Assembly (NCBI GenBank): GCA_042691655.1
Contig: CP170506.1
Coordinates: 1 to 64,000, forward strand
Origin: UBA695 sp042691655
Lineage (GTDB): Bacteria; Verrucomicrobiota; Verrucomicrobiia; Chthoniobacterales; Chthoniobacteraceae
Direction of reading: 5' to 3'
Length of the DNA: 64,000 bases
The notes below the pieces were generated by a model that did no database searches, was not told where the DNA came from, and saw only the letters and a program-made list of their open reading frames with translations. The translations under genes were made by a program, and so were the position numbers. Positions within the stretch are counted from its first letter, which is position 1; each line of letters begins with the position of its first letter. This document shows positions 52,247-61,197 of the stretch, in pieces.

Positions 52247-53071
52247 TCAACCGAATCGTCCCGTAATATAGTCTTCCGTTTGTTTTTGCGTGGGATTGGT
52301 GAAGATTTTCTCCGTGCGGTCGATCTCGATCAGCCGCCCGAGGTAGAAGAAGGCCGTCAGGTCCGAGCACCGGCCCGCCTGCTGCATATTATGGGTTACG
52401 ATGATGATCGTGTAGCTCTTTTTCAGGTCGAAAATGAGCTCCTCCACTTTCGAGGTGGCGATCGGGTCCAGCGCGGAGCACGGTTCGTCCATCAGGATAA
52501 TCTCGGGCTCCACGGCGATGGCGCGGGCGATGCAGAGGCGCTGCTGCTGGCCGCCGGAGAGGCCCACGCCGCTTTCGCTCAGGCGGTCCTTGACCTCATC
52601 CCAAAGCGCGGCTGCTCGCAGGGAGCGCTCCACGATTTCGTCCAGCTCGGCGCGCTTGTTGCGCCCCTGGATGCGCAGGCCGTAGACGACGTTTTCGTAA
52701 ATCGACTTCGGGAATGGGTTGGACTTCTGGAACACCATGCCGACGCGCTTGCGCAGCTCGATGGGGTCGACGTTCGGGCCGTTGATATCCGTGCCGTGGA
52801 CCTTGATGGAGCCGCGCTTGATGTGCGACTCGGGCACCAGGTCGTTCATACGGTTAAAGCAGCGCAACAGCGTGCTCTTGCCGCAGCCCGAGGGCCCGAT
52901 GAAGGCCGTCACCTTGTGGGCGGGGATTTGCAGATTGACCCCGTGCAGCGCGTGGTAGTCGCCGTAGTAGAAGTCGAGGTTCTCCACATCGACGGCATTG
53001 GGCGAAGTGGGAGCCGCGGGCTGAGCGGGCGCGGTCTCTTCTTCTTGCGAAAGCGGTTGAGATGTTGACAT
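52247..53071 (-). CDS. pstB: Phosphate ABC transporter ATP-binding protein
   Basis: A 274-residue ATPase. Walker A is GPSGCGKS, the signature motif LSGGQQQRLCIARAI, and Walker B IILMDEPCSALD; YYGDYHALHGVNLQIPAHKV is the PstB-type opening. A short Ala/Pro/Glu leader precedes the domain. The start codon overlaps the PstA stop by one base (TAATG). It powers high-affinity phosphate import with PstC and PstA. Confidence 0.97.
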   Translation of the reverse strand: MSTSQPLSQEEETAPAQPAAPTSPNAVDVENLDFYYGDYHALHGVNLQIPAHKVTAFIGPSGCGKSTLLRCFNRMNDLVPESHIKRGSIKVHGTDINGPNVDPIELRKRVGMVFQKSNPFPKSIYENVVYGLRIQGRNKRAELDEIVERSLRAAALWDEVKDRLSESGVGLSGGQQQRLCIARAIAVEPEIILMDEPCSALDPIATSKVEELIFDLKKSYTIIIVTHNMQQAGRCSDLTAFFYLGRLIEIDRTEKIFTNPTQKQTEDYITGRFG

Positions 53072-54135
53072 TACCATTTGAGTTTGTTGCGAAGGCGGAT
53101 CCGCAGGATCACCGAGCCGAGCGAGATTAAGAGCACGATCGCGAGGAACACGAAGGCCGTGCCGTATTGCATCCGCTCGGTGTAGGCGTTCTGCGGAATT
53201 TTGGAACTGACGACGTAGATATGGTAGGGGAGCGCCTGGACGGGCTGGAAGAAGAAATCCGTCCACTTGTCCACCTCCCACGGGTATTTATCGCGCACCA
53301 CGTAGGCTGCCGTGAACAGAATCGGGGCCGTCTCGCCCGCCACACGGGCGATGCCGAGGATCGAGGAAGTCAGGATGCCCGGGATGGCGTAGGGGAGGAC
53401 GTTCGTGCGGATCGTCTGCCACTTGGTCGCCCCGAGGGCCAGCGAAGCCTCGCGGAAGCCCTGCGGCACTGACTTAAGCGCCTCCTCGGACGAGGTAATC
53501 ACCACCGGCAGCACCATCAAGGCCAGCGTAAACCAGCCCGCCAGGAGCGAGATATTCCACTTAAAGTAGACCACGAAAAGCGCCGCGCCGAAGAGACCGA
53601 ATACGATCGAAGGCACGCCCGCCAGGTTCACGATGGCCAGGCGGATCAGGCGCAGCCGCCACGAGGGGCGGGCGTATTCGCTCAGGTAAATTGCGCTGGC
53701 CACGCCAAGGATGAGCGCGATGGTCATCGAGCCCGCCACGAGCAGCACCGTGCCGACGATGCAGGGCAGAATGCCGCCCGCCGAGTGGGCGTAGCTTTCC
53801 GCGGGAATGTCCTCGACGTGCCGCTCGGCCTTGAAGGCGCGGAACTCGCTGTCGCTCAACTCGTGCTTCTGGCCCTCCCACTCAAAGACGTACAAGGTCG
53901 AGGGCTTTTCCGTGAAGAAGGCCGTGTTGACAAAGGGCCAGTGGGACGTGAAGACCGTCTCGGAGCCCTTGATGCCGATTTGCAGAAAGATGCACGCGGC
54001 AGCGAGTAATACCATGTAGGTCCCGGTGCGGATGAGCCAGAGAGCCGATTTTTCGCCGTAGTGCGCGACGTCGCGGCGGTATTGGAAAGGATTTTCGAGA
54101 TCCGGCGCGGAGGGTGTGAGCGTATCGCTAGGCAT
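53071..54135 (-). CDS. pstA: Phosphate ABC transporter permease PstA
   Basis: A 354-residue permease with six core helices. The EAA loop is recognisable (SLALGATKWQTIRTNVLPYAIPG). Between helix 1 and helix 2 is an extra periplasmic stretch (about 55-105), so it is longer than E. coli PstA. It pairs with PstC. Six bases separate it from pstC and its stop overlaps pstB. Confidence 0.94.
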   Translation of the reverse strand: MPSDTLTPSAPDLENPFQYRRDVAHYGEKSALWLIRTGTYMVLLAAACIFLQIGIKGSETVFTSHWPFVNTAFFTEKPSTLYVFEWEGQKHELSDSEFRAFKAERHVEDIPAESYAHSAGGILPCIVGTVLLVAGSMTIALILGVASAIYLSEYARPSWRLRLIRLAIVNLAGVPSIVFGLFGAALFVVYFKWNISLLAGWFTLALMVLPVVITSSEEALKSVPQGFREASLALGATKWQTIRTNVLPYAIPGILTSSILGIARVAGETAPILFTAAYVVRDKYPWEVDKWTDFFFQPVQALPYHIYVVSSKIPQNAYTERMQYGTAFVFLAIVLLISLGSVILRIRLRNKLKW

Positions 54136-54141
54136 GCTTTG

Positions 54142-55704
54142 TTACCCGATTGAAATTTTGTATTTGCGCACCACCGTCTGGGCCAGCCAGTTGATGAAGA
54201 GCGCGAGGAAGAAGAGGAAAAGGCCCACCATGAAGAGCGCCCGGTAGTGGAGCGTGCCGTTGGCCACCTCGCCCAGTTCCTGAGCCACGATGCCCGTCAT
54301 TGTGTGGACCGGTTGGAACACCGTGCCGATGCCTTCGGTGAAGTCCGGGATCGCGATGCGGTTGCCTGCGCAGAGCAGCACCACCATGGTCTCGCCAATC
54401 ACGCGGCCAAAGCCGAGCAGCACCGCCGAGACGATGCCCGAGAGCGAGGCAGGCACCAGCACGCGCCAGATCGTCTGGAGCCGCGTGGCCCCGAGGGCGT
54501 AGCTGGCTTCCTTAAAGTGGCGCGGGATGGAGTTGAGCGCGTCTTCGGAGAGGGAAAAGATCGTCGGGATGGCCATCAACGCCAGGAGCGCCCCGGCCGT
54601 GAAGGCGTTGAGGCGTTCGGCGATGGGGAAGGCGCTGATCCAGGAAAGCGCGTGCCACTGGGTCAGCTGCCGGATGTGTTCGCCCAGTACTGCGATGCCG
54701 AAGAAGCCGAGCACCACCGAGGGAATGGCCGAGATGAATTCCAGATAAGGCTTGATGAACTTGGCCTCGGCTGGGCGGGCAAGCTCGCTGACGTAAACCG
54801 CCGCGCAGACCCCCAGCGGCACCGCGATAACCAGCGCGATGATGGAGACCAGCAGCGAACCGGCCAAGAGCGGGAGAATCCCGTACCAATCCTGCCAGAA
54901 ACTGTTGGTGATCCACTCCGTGCCGAAGAGAAACGAGGTGATGCTCCGCCACCAGGGCACCGGCGCGTCGGCCCGCCAGTTTTTCAGCTTCTCCTCCGTC
55001 TCGGGGAAGGTCTTGAGGTAGGCCTGGACGGCGCTTTGGAAATGTTTGTAGCGTGGCTGGTACTCAGGCACCGGGAGCGTGAGCGGCTTCTCCAGCACGA
55101 TTTGGAGATTTTGCTTCAGGGTGGCCACGGCGGCGGTGTAGACCGGGAAGGTGGCGAGGACGGGGGCCAGCTCTGCCTTGAAATCGACCGTTGCCGACTT
55201 GACCGCGTCGGCCTCGGCTTTCTTGCCCTCGTTGAGGAGAAATTCGCGCTGTTCGAGCGCGTCGTCGTGGATTTTGGCCTTTTCCTTAATGGCCGTCACC
55301 TCGTCGGTAAGGTCGGATACGAGGCTGCGCAAGTCGCCCACGGCAGAGTCGAATTGGGTGGCGTAGGCGTCGAATTCCGCCAGCGCGGCCTGGGCCTCCT
55401 CCTGGGTTTTGCCCGCTTTGAGCATCGCCATGATCTGGCGCACCCGCAGGTCCTGAAAGCTCCGGTTCAAGGCCGCGTGGGCATCGGTCTGGTCGCGCAT
55501 GAGGCCGACGTATTCCAGGCCTGCCTTGCGGTAGAGGCGGAGATTTTGGAGATTTTGTGGGAAAAATTGGGCTCCTTCCCGGAACAGGAAGAACGTAATG
55601 AGGCCGAGCACGATGATGGCGATCATCGCGTTGCCTCCAAAGAACCCTCTGATAAACGGGTCTAGGCGAAGCCGTCTGCGGTCAAAGCGGTTGGGATTTT
55701 TCAT
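54142..55704 (-). CDS. pstC: Phosphate ABC transporter permease PstC with large periplasmic insert
   Basis: A 520-residue permease, far longer than the roughly 320 residues of E. coli PstC. Helix 1 (AMIAIIVLGLITFFLF, about 26-41) is followed by an insert of about 210 residues with coiled-coil character (for example QEEAQAALAEFDAYATQFDS and LTDEVTAIKEKAKIHD). The core permease occupies about 280-520, with the EAA loop SYALGATRLQTIWRVLVPA. The ATG at 55704 was chosen because the upstream 26 codons overlap the pstS-pstC hairpin region and look unrelated. The insert is probably periplasmic and might dock PstS or the cell wall. Confidence 0.92.
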   Translation of the reverse strand: MKNPNRFDRRRLRLDPFIRGFFGGNAMIAIIVLGLITFFLFREGAQFFPQNLQNLRLYRKAGLEYVGLMRDQTDAHAALNRSFQDLRVRQIMAMLKAGKTQEEAQAALAEFDAYATQFDSAVGDLRSLVSDLTDEVTAIKEKAKIHDDALEQREFLLNEGKKAEADAVKSATVDFKAELAPVLATFPVYTAAVATLKQNLQIVLEKPLTLPVPEYQPRYKHFQSAVQAYLKTFPETEEKLKNWRADAPVPWWRSITSFLFGTEWITNSFWQDWYGILPLLAGSLLVSIIALVIAVPLGVCAAVYVSELARPAEAKFIKPYLEFISAIPSVVLGFFGIAVLGEHIRQLTQWHALSWISAFPIAERLNAFTAGALLALMAIPTIFSLSEDALNSIPRHFKEASYALGATRLQTIWRVLVPASLSGIVSAVLLGFGRVIGETMVVLLCAGNRIAIPDFTEGIGTVFQPVHTMTGIVAQELGEVANGTLHYRALFMVGLFLFFLALFINWLAQTVVRKYKISIG

Positions 55705-55759
55705 CCTTGGGAAGAATCCACCACCGAGGGCGGGGTGGAAAGCACAGTTTTCGAGAAAG

Positions 55760-55796
55760 AAAGCAGCCCGCCGACACAACACCGACGGGCTGCTTT
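55760..55796 (-). terminator. Attenuator-like hairpin between pstS and pstC
   Basis: An 11-bp stem (AAAGCAGCCCG at 55760-55770 with CGGGCTGCTTT at 55786-55796) is followed on the minus strand by a T-rich stretch (CTTTCTTTC). It would lower expression of pstCAB relative to pstS, as expected for a binding protein needed in excess. Confidence 0.65.
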
Positions 55797-55811
55797 TTAT
55801 GGACCCTCTAA

Positions 55812-56621
55812 TTACTTAACCGGAACAAAACCAACCTGTTCAGCGATCTTCTGACCCTTGGCGCTGAGAGTGAAATCAACGAACGCCTTGGCGGTGCCGG
55901 CGGGCGTGCCGTTGGTGTAGTAGAACGTGGGACGGGAGTAAGGATAGCTCTTGTTGCGAACGTCGGCCTGGTTGGGCACTTTGCCGTCAATCGCGGCGAC
56001 CTTGACGCCCGGGGCTTGCGTGTAGGCGAGGCCGACGTAGCCGATACCGGACGGGTTCTTGGCCACTTCGGAGACGATCTGCTCGTTACCGGCCATCTTC
56101 TGGGCGCTGCCAGCGTAGTCCTTCTTGCTCATGGCGAGCTCTTTGAAGTCGGCGTAGGTGCCGGACGCGGTGTTGCGGGTGTAGATGGAGATCTTGCCCG
56201 GGGTGCCGCCCACGGCGGACCAGTCGGTGATTTCACCGGTGAAAATCTGCTCGACCTGCTTGGCGGTGAGGCCCTTGACCTGGTTCTTGGCGCTGATCAC
56301 GACGGCGATACCGTCCCACGCCACGATGGTCGGGCGGAGATCGAGGCCCTTGGCCTGAGCGGCGGAAATTTCAGTGGCCTTGGCGCGGCGGCTGGCCATG
56401 CCGATATTAGCCGTCTGGTCGATCAGAGCGGCGAAACCGGTGGAGGAGCCCTCGGCGGCGATGTTAAAGGTGGTGCCGGGGTTTTCAGCCTTGAAGGCTT
56501 CGGCGAGCTGCGGGACGAGCTTGGCCCCGAGGGTATCGGAACCCTTGATGACCAGCGTATCGGCGCTGGCGAGAGTGGCGGTGGCCGCGAACGCGGCGGC
56601 GATGGCAATTAGGTTTTTCAT
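55812..56621 (-). CDS. pstS: Phosphate-binding protein PstS
   Basis: A 269-residue periplasmic binding protein with a signal peptide (MKNLIAIAAAFAATATLASA). Phosphate-contact motifs are present: IKGSDTLG near the start of the mature protein, EGSSTGFAAL, and SGTYADF. It captures phosphate for PstCAB. It lies downstream of the porin, with a terminator hairpin between them, and has no Pho box of its own that I can see. Confidence 0.95.
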   Translation of the reverse strand: MKNLIAIAAAFAATATLASADTLVIKGSDTLGAKLVPQLAEAFKAENPGTTFNIAAEGSSTGFAALIDQTANIGMASRRAKATEISAAQAKGLDLRPTIVAWDGIAVVISAKNQVKGLTAKQVEQIFTGEITDWSAVGGTPGKISIYTRNTASGTYADFKELAMSKKDYAGSAQKMAGNEQIVSEVAKNPSGIGYVGLAYTQAPGVKVAAIDGKVPNQADVRNKSYPYSRPTFYYTNGTPAGTAKAFVDFTLSAKGQKIAEQVGFVPVK

Positions 56622-56663
56622 ATTACTTTGGTTTTTCGAGCAATCTGATCTGAGCTGTCTTTC

Positions 56664-56701
56664 AAAAAAAAGGAAGTGCCGACGCCCTCCGTGGCGTCGG
56701 C
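56664..56701 (-). terminator. Intrinsic terminator after the porin gene
   Basis: On the minus strand a perfect nine-bp stem (GCCGACGCC/GGCGTCGGC, 56678-56701, loop of six) is followed by ACTTCC and a T8 run (56664-56671). Read-through would feed pstS and the pst genes. Confidence 0.85.
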
Positions 56702-56719
56702 GTGATCCTTGGGAATCGT

Positions 56720-58132
56720 TTAGAACTTGATGTTCAAGTCAACCTGAACAATCTGCACGCTGTTGACGGCGGCGATTTTCTGCCCGGCGGTGGTTTGGCC
56801 ACCGGCGAGGTCACTGCGGAGATTCCAGGCATCGTAATAGGTGATGCCAGCCACTACGGCGTCGGCGAAGTTATAGTTGAGGCCTACCTTGATACCTTGC
56901 ATGTTCAAGTAGCCGAGGGCGAAGTCGGAGTCGTTCAGGTTGGGATCAACCGAGGTGAGACCCGTTTGGCGGTAGTTGGCCAGAATCGACCAGTCGCCCG
57001 CCTTTTTGTTTTCACCGACCTGAACCCCGGCCAACCAAGCCATATCGTCGCGGTTCGAATGGGCGGAAACGCCGTTTTTGCCGGTCATACCGTAAACGTC
57101 CTCAGCCCGTTTGGAGCCTTGGGTGTTGTAGGCGAAGTCCCACAGAACCTTGGTCTTAAGACCGCAGAGCTTAAAGGAGATATCGCCGGGAGCGGTTACG
57201 ATCGAAAGGTCACGCTGGGAACTGTAGCCCAAAAGCGTGGTGCCTGACTTGGTGGTCGTGAACGCGGTTTCATTGTTGAGGTCCGCCGTATTGCCCGCCG
57301 TATACGTCATGTAGCCGGGAGCGATGGTAACCTTCACGTTGGGAGTCACTTTTGCGGAAGCAATCAACTGAGTGGCAAAGAGCCAGGTATCAGTATTGGC
57401 GTCGCTGTCGGAGTTGTATTCGTTATTATCGCAATAGGTGAGCTGCCCGGCCACCAGGCTAAGGCCAAAGGGGCTTTCGGAGTTAATTTCGCCGTCGCCG
57501 CGGCTGATGGCTCCGATGGCCTTGAGGATGTCGATTTTTTCAACCGCTCCCACGGGGTTGATGTCGGCATCCCATACCAGGTCGGTGGTGTAGAACGGGT
57601 TGGCCTGCTTGCCTCCGATAAGAGTCAGGTAGTCGTTGGACCAGCCGAAGAAAGCCTTGCTGATATAAATGTTATAATTGCCAAAACCGGACGCGCCAGT
57701 ACTGGAATCGGCTACGGTTTGGTTGCCGCTGTCGGCGGCCTGGGAGGTCTGGAGAGCAACTCCGCCGAAGTACCCACCGGTGAGGGTGAAGTCCGCGCCG
57801 AGACGCAGGCGGATGCGTTCGCGGCTGCGCTGGTTGTCGTGGTCGGCTCCGGCGAGCTGGGTTTGCTTGTTATCGTACTGGTAACGCAGACGGATGTCGC
57901 CGTAGAGCTTCAGGCTTGTAACTGAGCTGCCGAGCTGGAGCTTTCCGGCGTTGGTCTGGGCGTTTTCCTTGATAAGGTCAGCGCGAACATCCTCGGCCTC
58001 CTGGGAGGAGAGGACTTTCTTTTTTACCAGTGCGTCGATAAGGGCACTGCTATCCTGGGCCATGGTTGCTGCGGCGCTTCCGAGGGAGAGCGCGCAGGCG
58101 AGGGCCCACGTCGTTAGGTTTTTTTGGGTCAT
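56720..58132 (-). CDS. Putative phosphate-regulated porin
   Basis: A 470-residue protein with a signal peptide (MTQKNLTTWALACALSLGSAAATMA). A short helical part (SALIDALVKKKVLSSQEAED, about 28-50) is followed by an outer-membrane beta-barrel of alternating strands (LKLYGDIRLRYQYDN, then RIRLRLGADFTLTGGYFGG) ending in a terminal Phe (VQVDLNIKF), as in Porin_5-like proteins. A four-repeat Pho box lies upstream. Together with its place before pstS, this suggests phosphate or polyphosphate uptake across the outer membrane. The selectivity is inferred. Confidence 0.88.
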   Translation of the reverse strand: MTQKNLTTWALACALSLGSAAATMAQDSSALIDALVKKKVLSSQEAEDVRADLIKENAQTNAGKLQLGSSVTSLKLYGDIRLRYQYDNKQTQLAGADHDNQRSRERIRLRLGADFTLTGGYFGGVALQTSQAADSGNQTVADSSTGASGFGNYNIYISKAFFGWSNDYLTLIGGKQANPFYTTDLVWDADINPVGAVEKIDILKAIGAISRGDGEINSESPFGLSLVAGQLTYCDNNEYNSDSDANTDTWLFATQLIASAKVTPNVKVTIAPGYMTYTAGNTADLNNETAFTTTKSGTTLLGYSSQRDLSIVTAPGDISFKLCGLKTKVLWDFAYNTQGSKRAEDVYGMTGKNGVSAHSNRDDMAWLAGVQVGENKKAGDWSILANYRQTGLTSVDPNLNDSDFALGYLNMQGIKVGLNYNFADAVVAGITYYDAWNLRSDLAGGQTTAGQKIAAVNSVQIVQVDLNIKF

Positions 58133-58215
58133 GAGGTCGTTTCTAGTGATTTTTCAGCCGCTGCTTCCAGGTCCTAAGCCGGATGGCAGCAACGGGGGCA
58201 AGCTGACGCCCCCCT

Positions 58216-58255
58216 GTGACAGCCCAGTGTCGCCATTGTGACAATTACGTGACAA
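58216..58255 (-). promoter_or_regulatory. Pho box upstream of the porin-pst genes
   Basis: Read on the minus strand there are four repeats spaced exactly 11 bases: TTGTCAC (58249-58255), TTGTCAC (58238-58244), GCGACAC (58227-58233) and CTGTCAC (58216-58222). Four-base spacers separate them. This is the architecture of a double PhoB box (consensus CTGTCAT repeats at 11-base spacing). Confidence 0.8.
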
Positions 58256-58314
58256 TTCCCCGGCTTGCCCACGGCGCGGTTTCCGGCGATGCTCTCTCCC
58301 CGAAAGCCGTTCCC

Positions 58315-59118
58315 ATGCTGCTCAAATACCGGAAAGTCTTTAACATCGGCCTCCAGAACACATTTGTGTACCGCTGGAACTTCCTCTTGCGCTCGCTCTT
58401 CGGGCTGGTGCCGCTGGCGGGAACCGTGTTGATCTGGCGGGCTATTTTCGCGGGGAGCGGGGAGTCGGTCGGCACGTACGATTACAGCGGCATGATCTGG
58501 TATTTCCTCATGGTGATCCTAGTGGATAACCTGGTGACGCCCACGGAGGACGAGTGGCAGATCGCCGCCGACATCCGGGAGGGGCAGATTAGCGCGTTTA
58601 TGATCAAGCCGCTTAATTACCTCGGGTACCGCTTCGCGCTGTTTATTTCCTACCGGCTGGTTTACACGGTGGTGACGGTGCTGCCGCTGGGGCTGGCGTT
58701 TTTCTGGTTCCGGGAGGTGATCGTGCTCCCAAAATCTTTGGCGACGTGGCCGATTTTCTTCCTCTCGGCGGCGATGTCGGCCTGCATTTCGTTCCTGATT
58801 TCCTACACCCTGGCGCTGGCGGCGTTCTGGATTCTGGAAATTAGCACCATCGTTTTCATCCTCTTTTCGTTCGAATACTTCCTGAGCGGCCAGACGTTCC
58901 CGCTCGACATCATGCCCGGGTGGTTCCAGGCGATCCTGCAATGGCTGCCGTTCCCGTATGAGCTGTTTTTCCCGGTCCAGGTGTTCCTGGAGCGGGTGGA
59001 AGGGGCGGCGCTTTGGCGCGGGCTGGCCATCCAGGCGGGGTGGGTGGTGATTACTTATGGTATTTCGCAGATGGTCTGGCGGCGGGGCATCCAGCGCTAC
59101 CAAGCGGTGGGGGGGTAG
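58315..59118 (+). CDS. ABC-2 type permease (first)
   Basis: A 267-residue integral membrane protein with six helices. The topology and motifs (YRKVFNIGLQNTFVYRWNFL, GMIWYFLMVILVDNL, FSFEYFLSGQTFPLDIMPGW) match the ABC-2/DUF990 permease family, which exports sugars, lipids or peptides when paired with an ATPase. The ATG at 58315 was chosen because the extra N-terminal codons before it read through the Pho-box region and do not look coding. No ATP-binding gene is adjacent. A GH8 gene follows. Confidence 0.85.
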   Translation: MLLKYRKVFNIGLQNTFVYRWNFLLRSLFGLVPLAGTVLIWRAIFAGSGESVGTYDYSGMIWYFLMVILVDNLVTPTEDEWQIAADIREGQISAFMIKPLNYLGYRFALFISYRLVYTVVTVLPLGLAFFWFREVIVLPKSLATWPIFFLSAAMSACISFLISYTLALAAFWILEISTIVFILFSFEYFLSGQTFPLDIMPGWFQAILQWLPFPYELFFPVQVFLERVEGAALWRGLAIQAGWVVITYGISQMVWRRGIQRYQAVGG

Positions 59119-59132
59119 GCTTATCCTATCTT

Positions 59133-60380
59133 ATGAAGCTGTGGCTTGCCATTGCGGTTTCCTCGCTCGCGGCCCTGCCTGTTCCGGCTGGAAGGGGCGC
59201 GGATGAGGCGCGCCCATTTCCGGTCCACACGGTTTACGCCCGGGGGACCCTCAAGCCGTCGCGGCGGCAGGAGGACCTCGACCGGGCGGTGCTGGAGGCC
59301 TACCGCGAATGGAAGGCGGCCTATCTGCAATCCACGGCGGGCGGCGCTCAGCGTTACGTGGCCTGCAACACCGACGGCTCTTTCAGCCCGAAGGCGACGC
59401 GCTCGGTATCAGAGGGGCACGGCTACGGAATGCTGGTGGCGGTGCTCATGGCCGGGGCCGACCCCGAGGCCCATCGCGATTTTGATGCCCTTTTTGCCTT
59501 CCTGCGGGCGCACCCGGCCAAGGGGCACCCCGCGCTGATGGCCTGGCGGCAATCTGCCAGGGGCGACGCACTGGTGGAGCGGAAAGAGGACCATGAAACG
59601 GCGACGGATGGCGATCTCGACATCGCCCTTTCGCTCCTCATGGCCGACCGCCAGTGGGGGAGTCGGGGGGCGGTCGATTACCGGGCCGAGGCGCTTTCGA
59701 CGATCCGGGCGATCCGCGACGCGGAGACGGATGCCGCGCATGGCACGCTGGCGCTGGGGAGTTGGGTCGGGCGGGAGAGCAAGCAGTGGGGTGGCACGCG
59801 GCCCTCGGACTTCATGCCCGCGCACCTGAAGGCCTTCGGAGCCGCCACGGGGGACCCGCTGTGGGCCCGGGTGACAGACGGCTCCTACCGCGTTTTTTCG
59901 GACCTGACGCGCCGATACAGCCCGCAAACGGGCCTGCTGCCAGATTTTGCCGCATGGCGAGGTGCGGCTTACCGGCCCGCCCCCGGTGGCTTCCTGGAAG
60001 GCGAGACCGACGGCGATTTTGCCTACAACGCCTGCCGGGTTCCCTGGCGGCTGGGGACGGACTGCCTCCTGACCGGCGATGAACGCGCCCGGGCGCTGCT
60101 GGCTCCATTCAATGCCTGGGCGGAGCGGGTCTGCGGGGGCGATCCCGCTTGGTTCAACGCCGGGTATCGCCTGGACGGCACCGCGCTCAAAGAAGACGCC
60201 TCCGCCGCCTTCACCGGCCCGCTGGCGGTAGCGGCGATGACCGACCCGGCGCGGCAAAAATGGCTCGACGCCCTCTGGGCCCACCTGGCGGCCCGCTCCT
60301 CCAGCGAAGAGGGCTACTACGGCAACACGATCCGGCTGCTCACGATGATTGTGATTTCCGGAAATTGGTGGCAGCCTTAA
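59133..60380 (+). CDS. Glycoside hydrolase family 8 enzyme, secreted
   Basis: A 415-residue protein with a signal peptide (MKLWLAIAVSSLAALPVPAG). The GH8 signature ATDGDLDIALSLLMA (about 157-171) is complete, and Glu94 in SEGHGYGM is the probable proton donor. GH8 enzymes cleave cellulose, chitosan, lichenan or xylan, and some process cellulose-like exopolymers (BcsZ). It lies between two ABC-2 permease genes, so a polysaccharide export or remodelling role is plausible. It starts 14 bases after the first permease. Confidence 0.9.
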   Translation: MKLWLAIAVSSLAALPVPAGRGADEARPFPVHTVYARGTLKPSRRQEDLDRAVLEAYREWKAAYLQSTAGGAQRYVACNTDGSFSPKATRSVSEGHGYGMLVAVLMAGADPEAHRDFDALFAFLRAHPAKGHPALMAWRQSARGDALVERKEDHETATDGDLDIALSLLMADRQWGSRGAVDYRAEALSTIRAIRDAETDAAHGTLALGSWVGRESKQWGGTRPSDFMPAHLKAFGAATGDPLWARVTDGSYRVFSDLTRRYSPQTGLLPDFAAWRGAAYRPAPGGFLEGETDGDFAYNACRVPWRLGTDCLLTGDERARALLAPFNAWAERVCGGDPAWFNAGYRLDGTALKEDASAAFTGPLAVAAMTDPARQKWLDALWAHLAARSSSEEGYYGNTIRLLTMIVISGNWWQP

Positions 60381-60390
60381 AACCCATCCC

Positions 60391-61194
60391 ATGCGCCGAT
60401 ACCTGGAAATTTACGCGATCATGTTTCGCAACTCGCTCATCCGCGAGATGAACTTCAAGACGAACTTCCTGCTCTGGATTCTCGTCGAGGCGCTCTGGTT
60501 TATGGGGCAGATCGTCTTTATCGAGGTGCTCTTTCAGTATGTGAACCAGATCGGCGATTGGACGAAATGGGAGATGATCCTCTTAGTTGGCACCCACCAG
60601 CTTATCAGCCAGGTGTTCCAGGCGTTTTTTTACCTCAATATCGTGAATATTCCCGAGCTGGTGCGCACGGGCCGGATGGATTTCATGATGCTGCTGCCGA
60701 TGGATACGCAGTTCGCCATTTCCACGCGGCAATTCGGCCTCGATAGCGTGATCAACGCCGGGGTGAGCGTGGCGATCATCGGCCTGGCGCTGGCCAAGCT
60801 TGGCCTGCGGCCCACGCCGGGGCAGGTGGTGCTTTACGCGGCGGCCGTTGGGGTGGGGATTACCATCCACTACTCCATCATGTTCCTCCTGACCACGTTC
60901 TCCTTCTGGATCGTGCGCGCCCAAGGGCTGGTCTACGGCTATTACAATATTTTCAACATTGCCCGCTATCCCGACTCGATTTTTCGCCAGGCTCCCGTCA
61001 TCAAATTCGTCTTTTCGTGGGTCATCCCGGTGATCCTCGTGGCCAACGTGCCCGCGCGCGTGCTCGTTCACGCCGATTCGGGGTCGCTCGGTTGGCGCCT
61101 GGCGCAAATGGTTGCCGCGGCGCTGATCATCCTGACCGTCACGCGCTGCGTCTGGAAAGTGGCGCTGTCGCGTTACACCAGCGCCAGCTCGTAA
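60391..61194 (+). CDS. ABC-2 type permease (second)
   Basis: A 267-residue membrane protein with six helices, related in length and layout to the permease at 58315 but divergent in sequence (MRRYLEIYAIMFRNSLIREM, then NFKTNFLLWILVEALWFMG). ABC-2 permeases of this group usually act as a heterodimer with one ATPase, so this pair could form one transporter. It starts 10 bases after the GH8 stop, indicating an operon. Confidence 0.85.
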   Translation: MRRYLEIYAIMFRNSLIREMNFKTNFLLWILVEALWFMGQIVFIEVLFQYVNQIGDWTKWEMILLVGTHQLISQVFQAFFYLNIVNIPELVRTGRMDFMMLLPMDTQFAISTRQFGLDSVINAGVSVAIIGLALAKLGLRPTPGQVVLYAAAVGVGITIHYSIMFLLTTFSFWIVRAQGLVYGYYNIFNIARYPDSIFRQAPVIKFVFSWVIPVILVANVPARVLVHADSGSLGWRLAQMVAAALIILTVTRCVWKVALSRYTSASS

Positions 61195-61197
61195 GAA

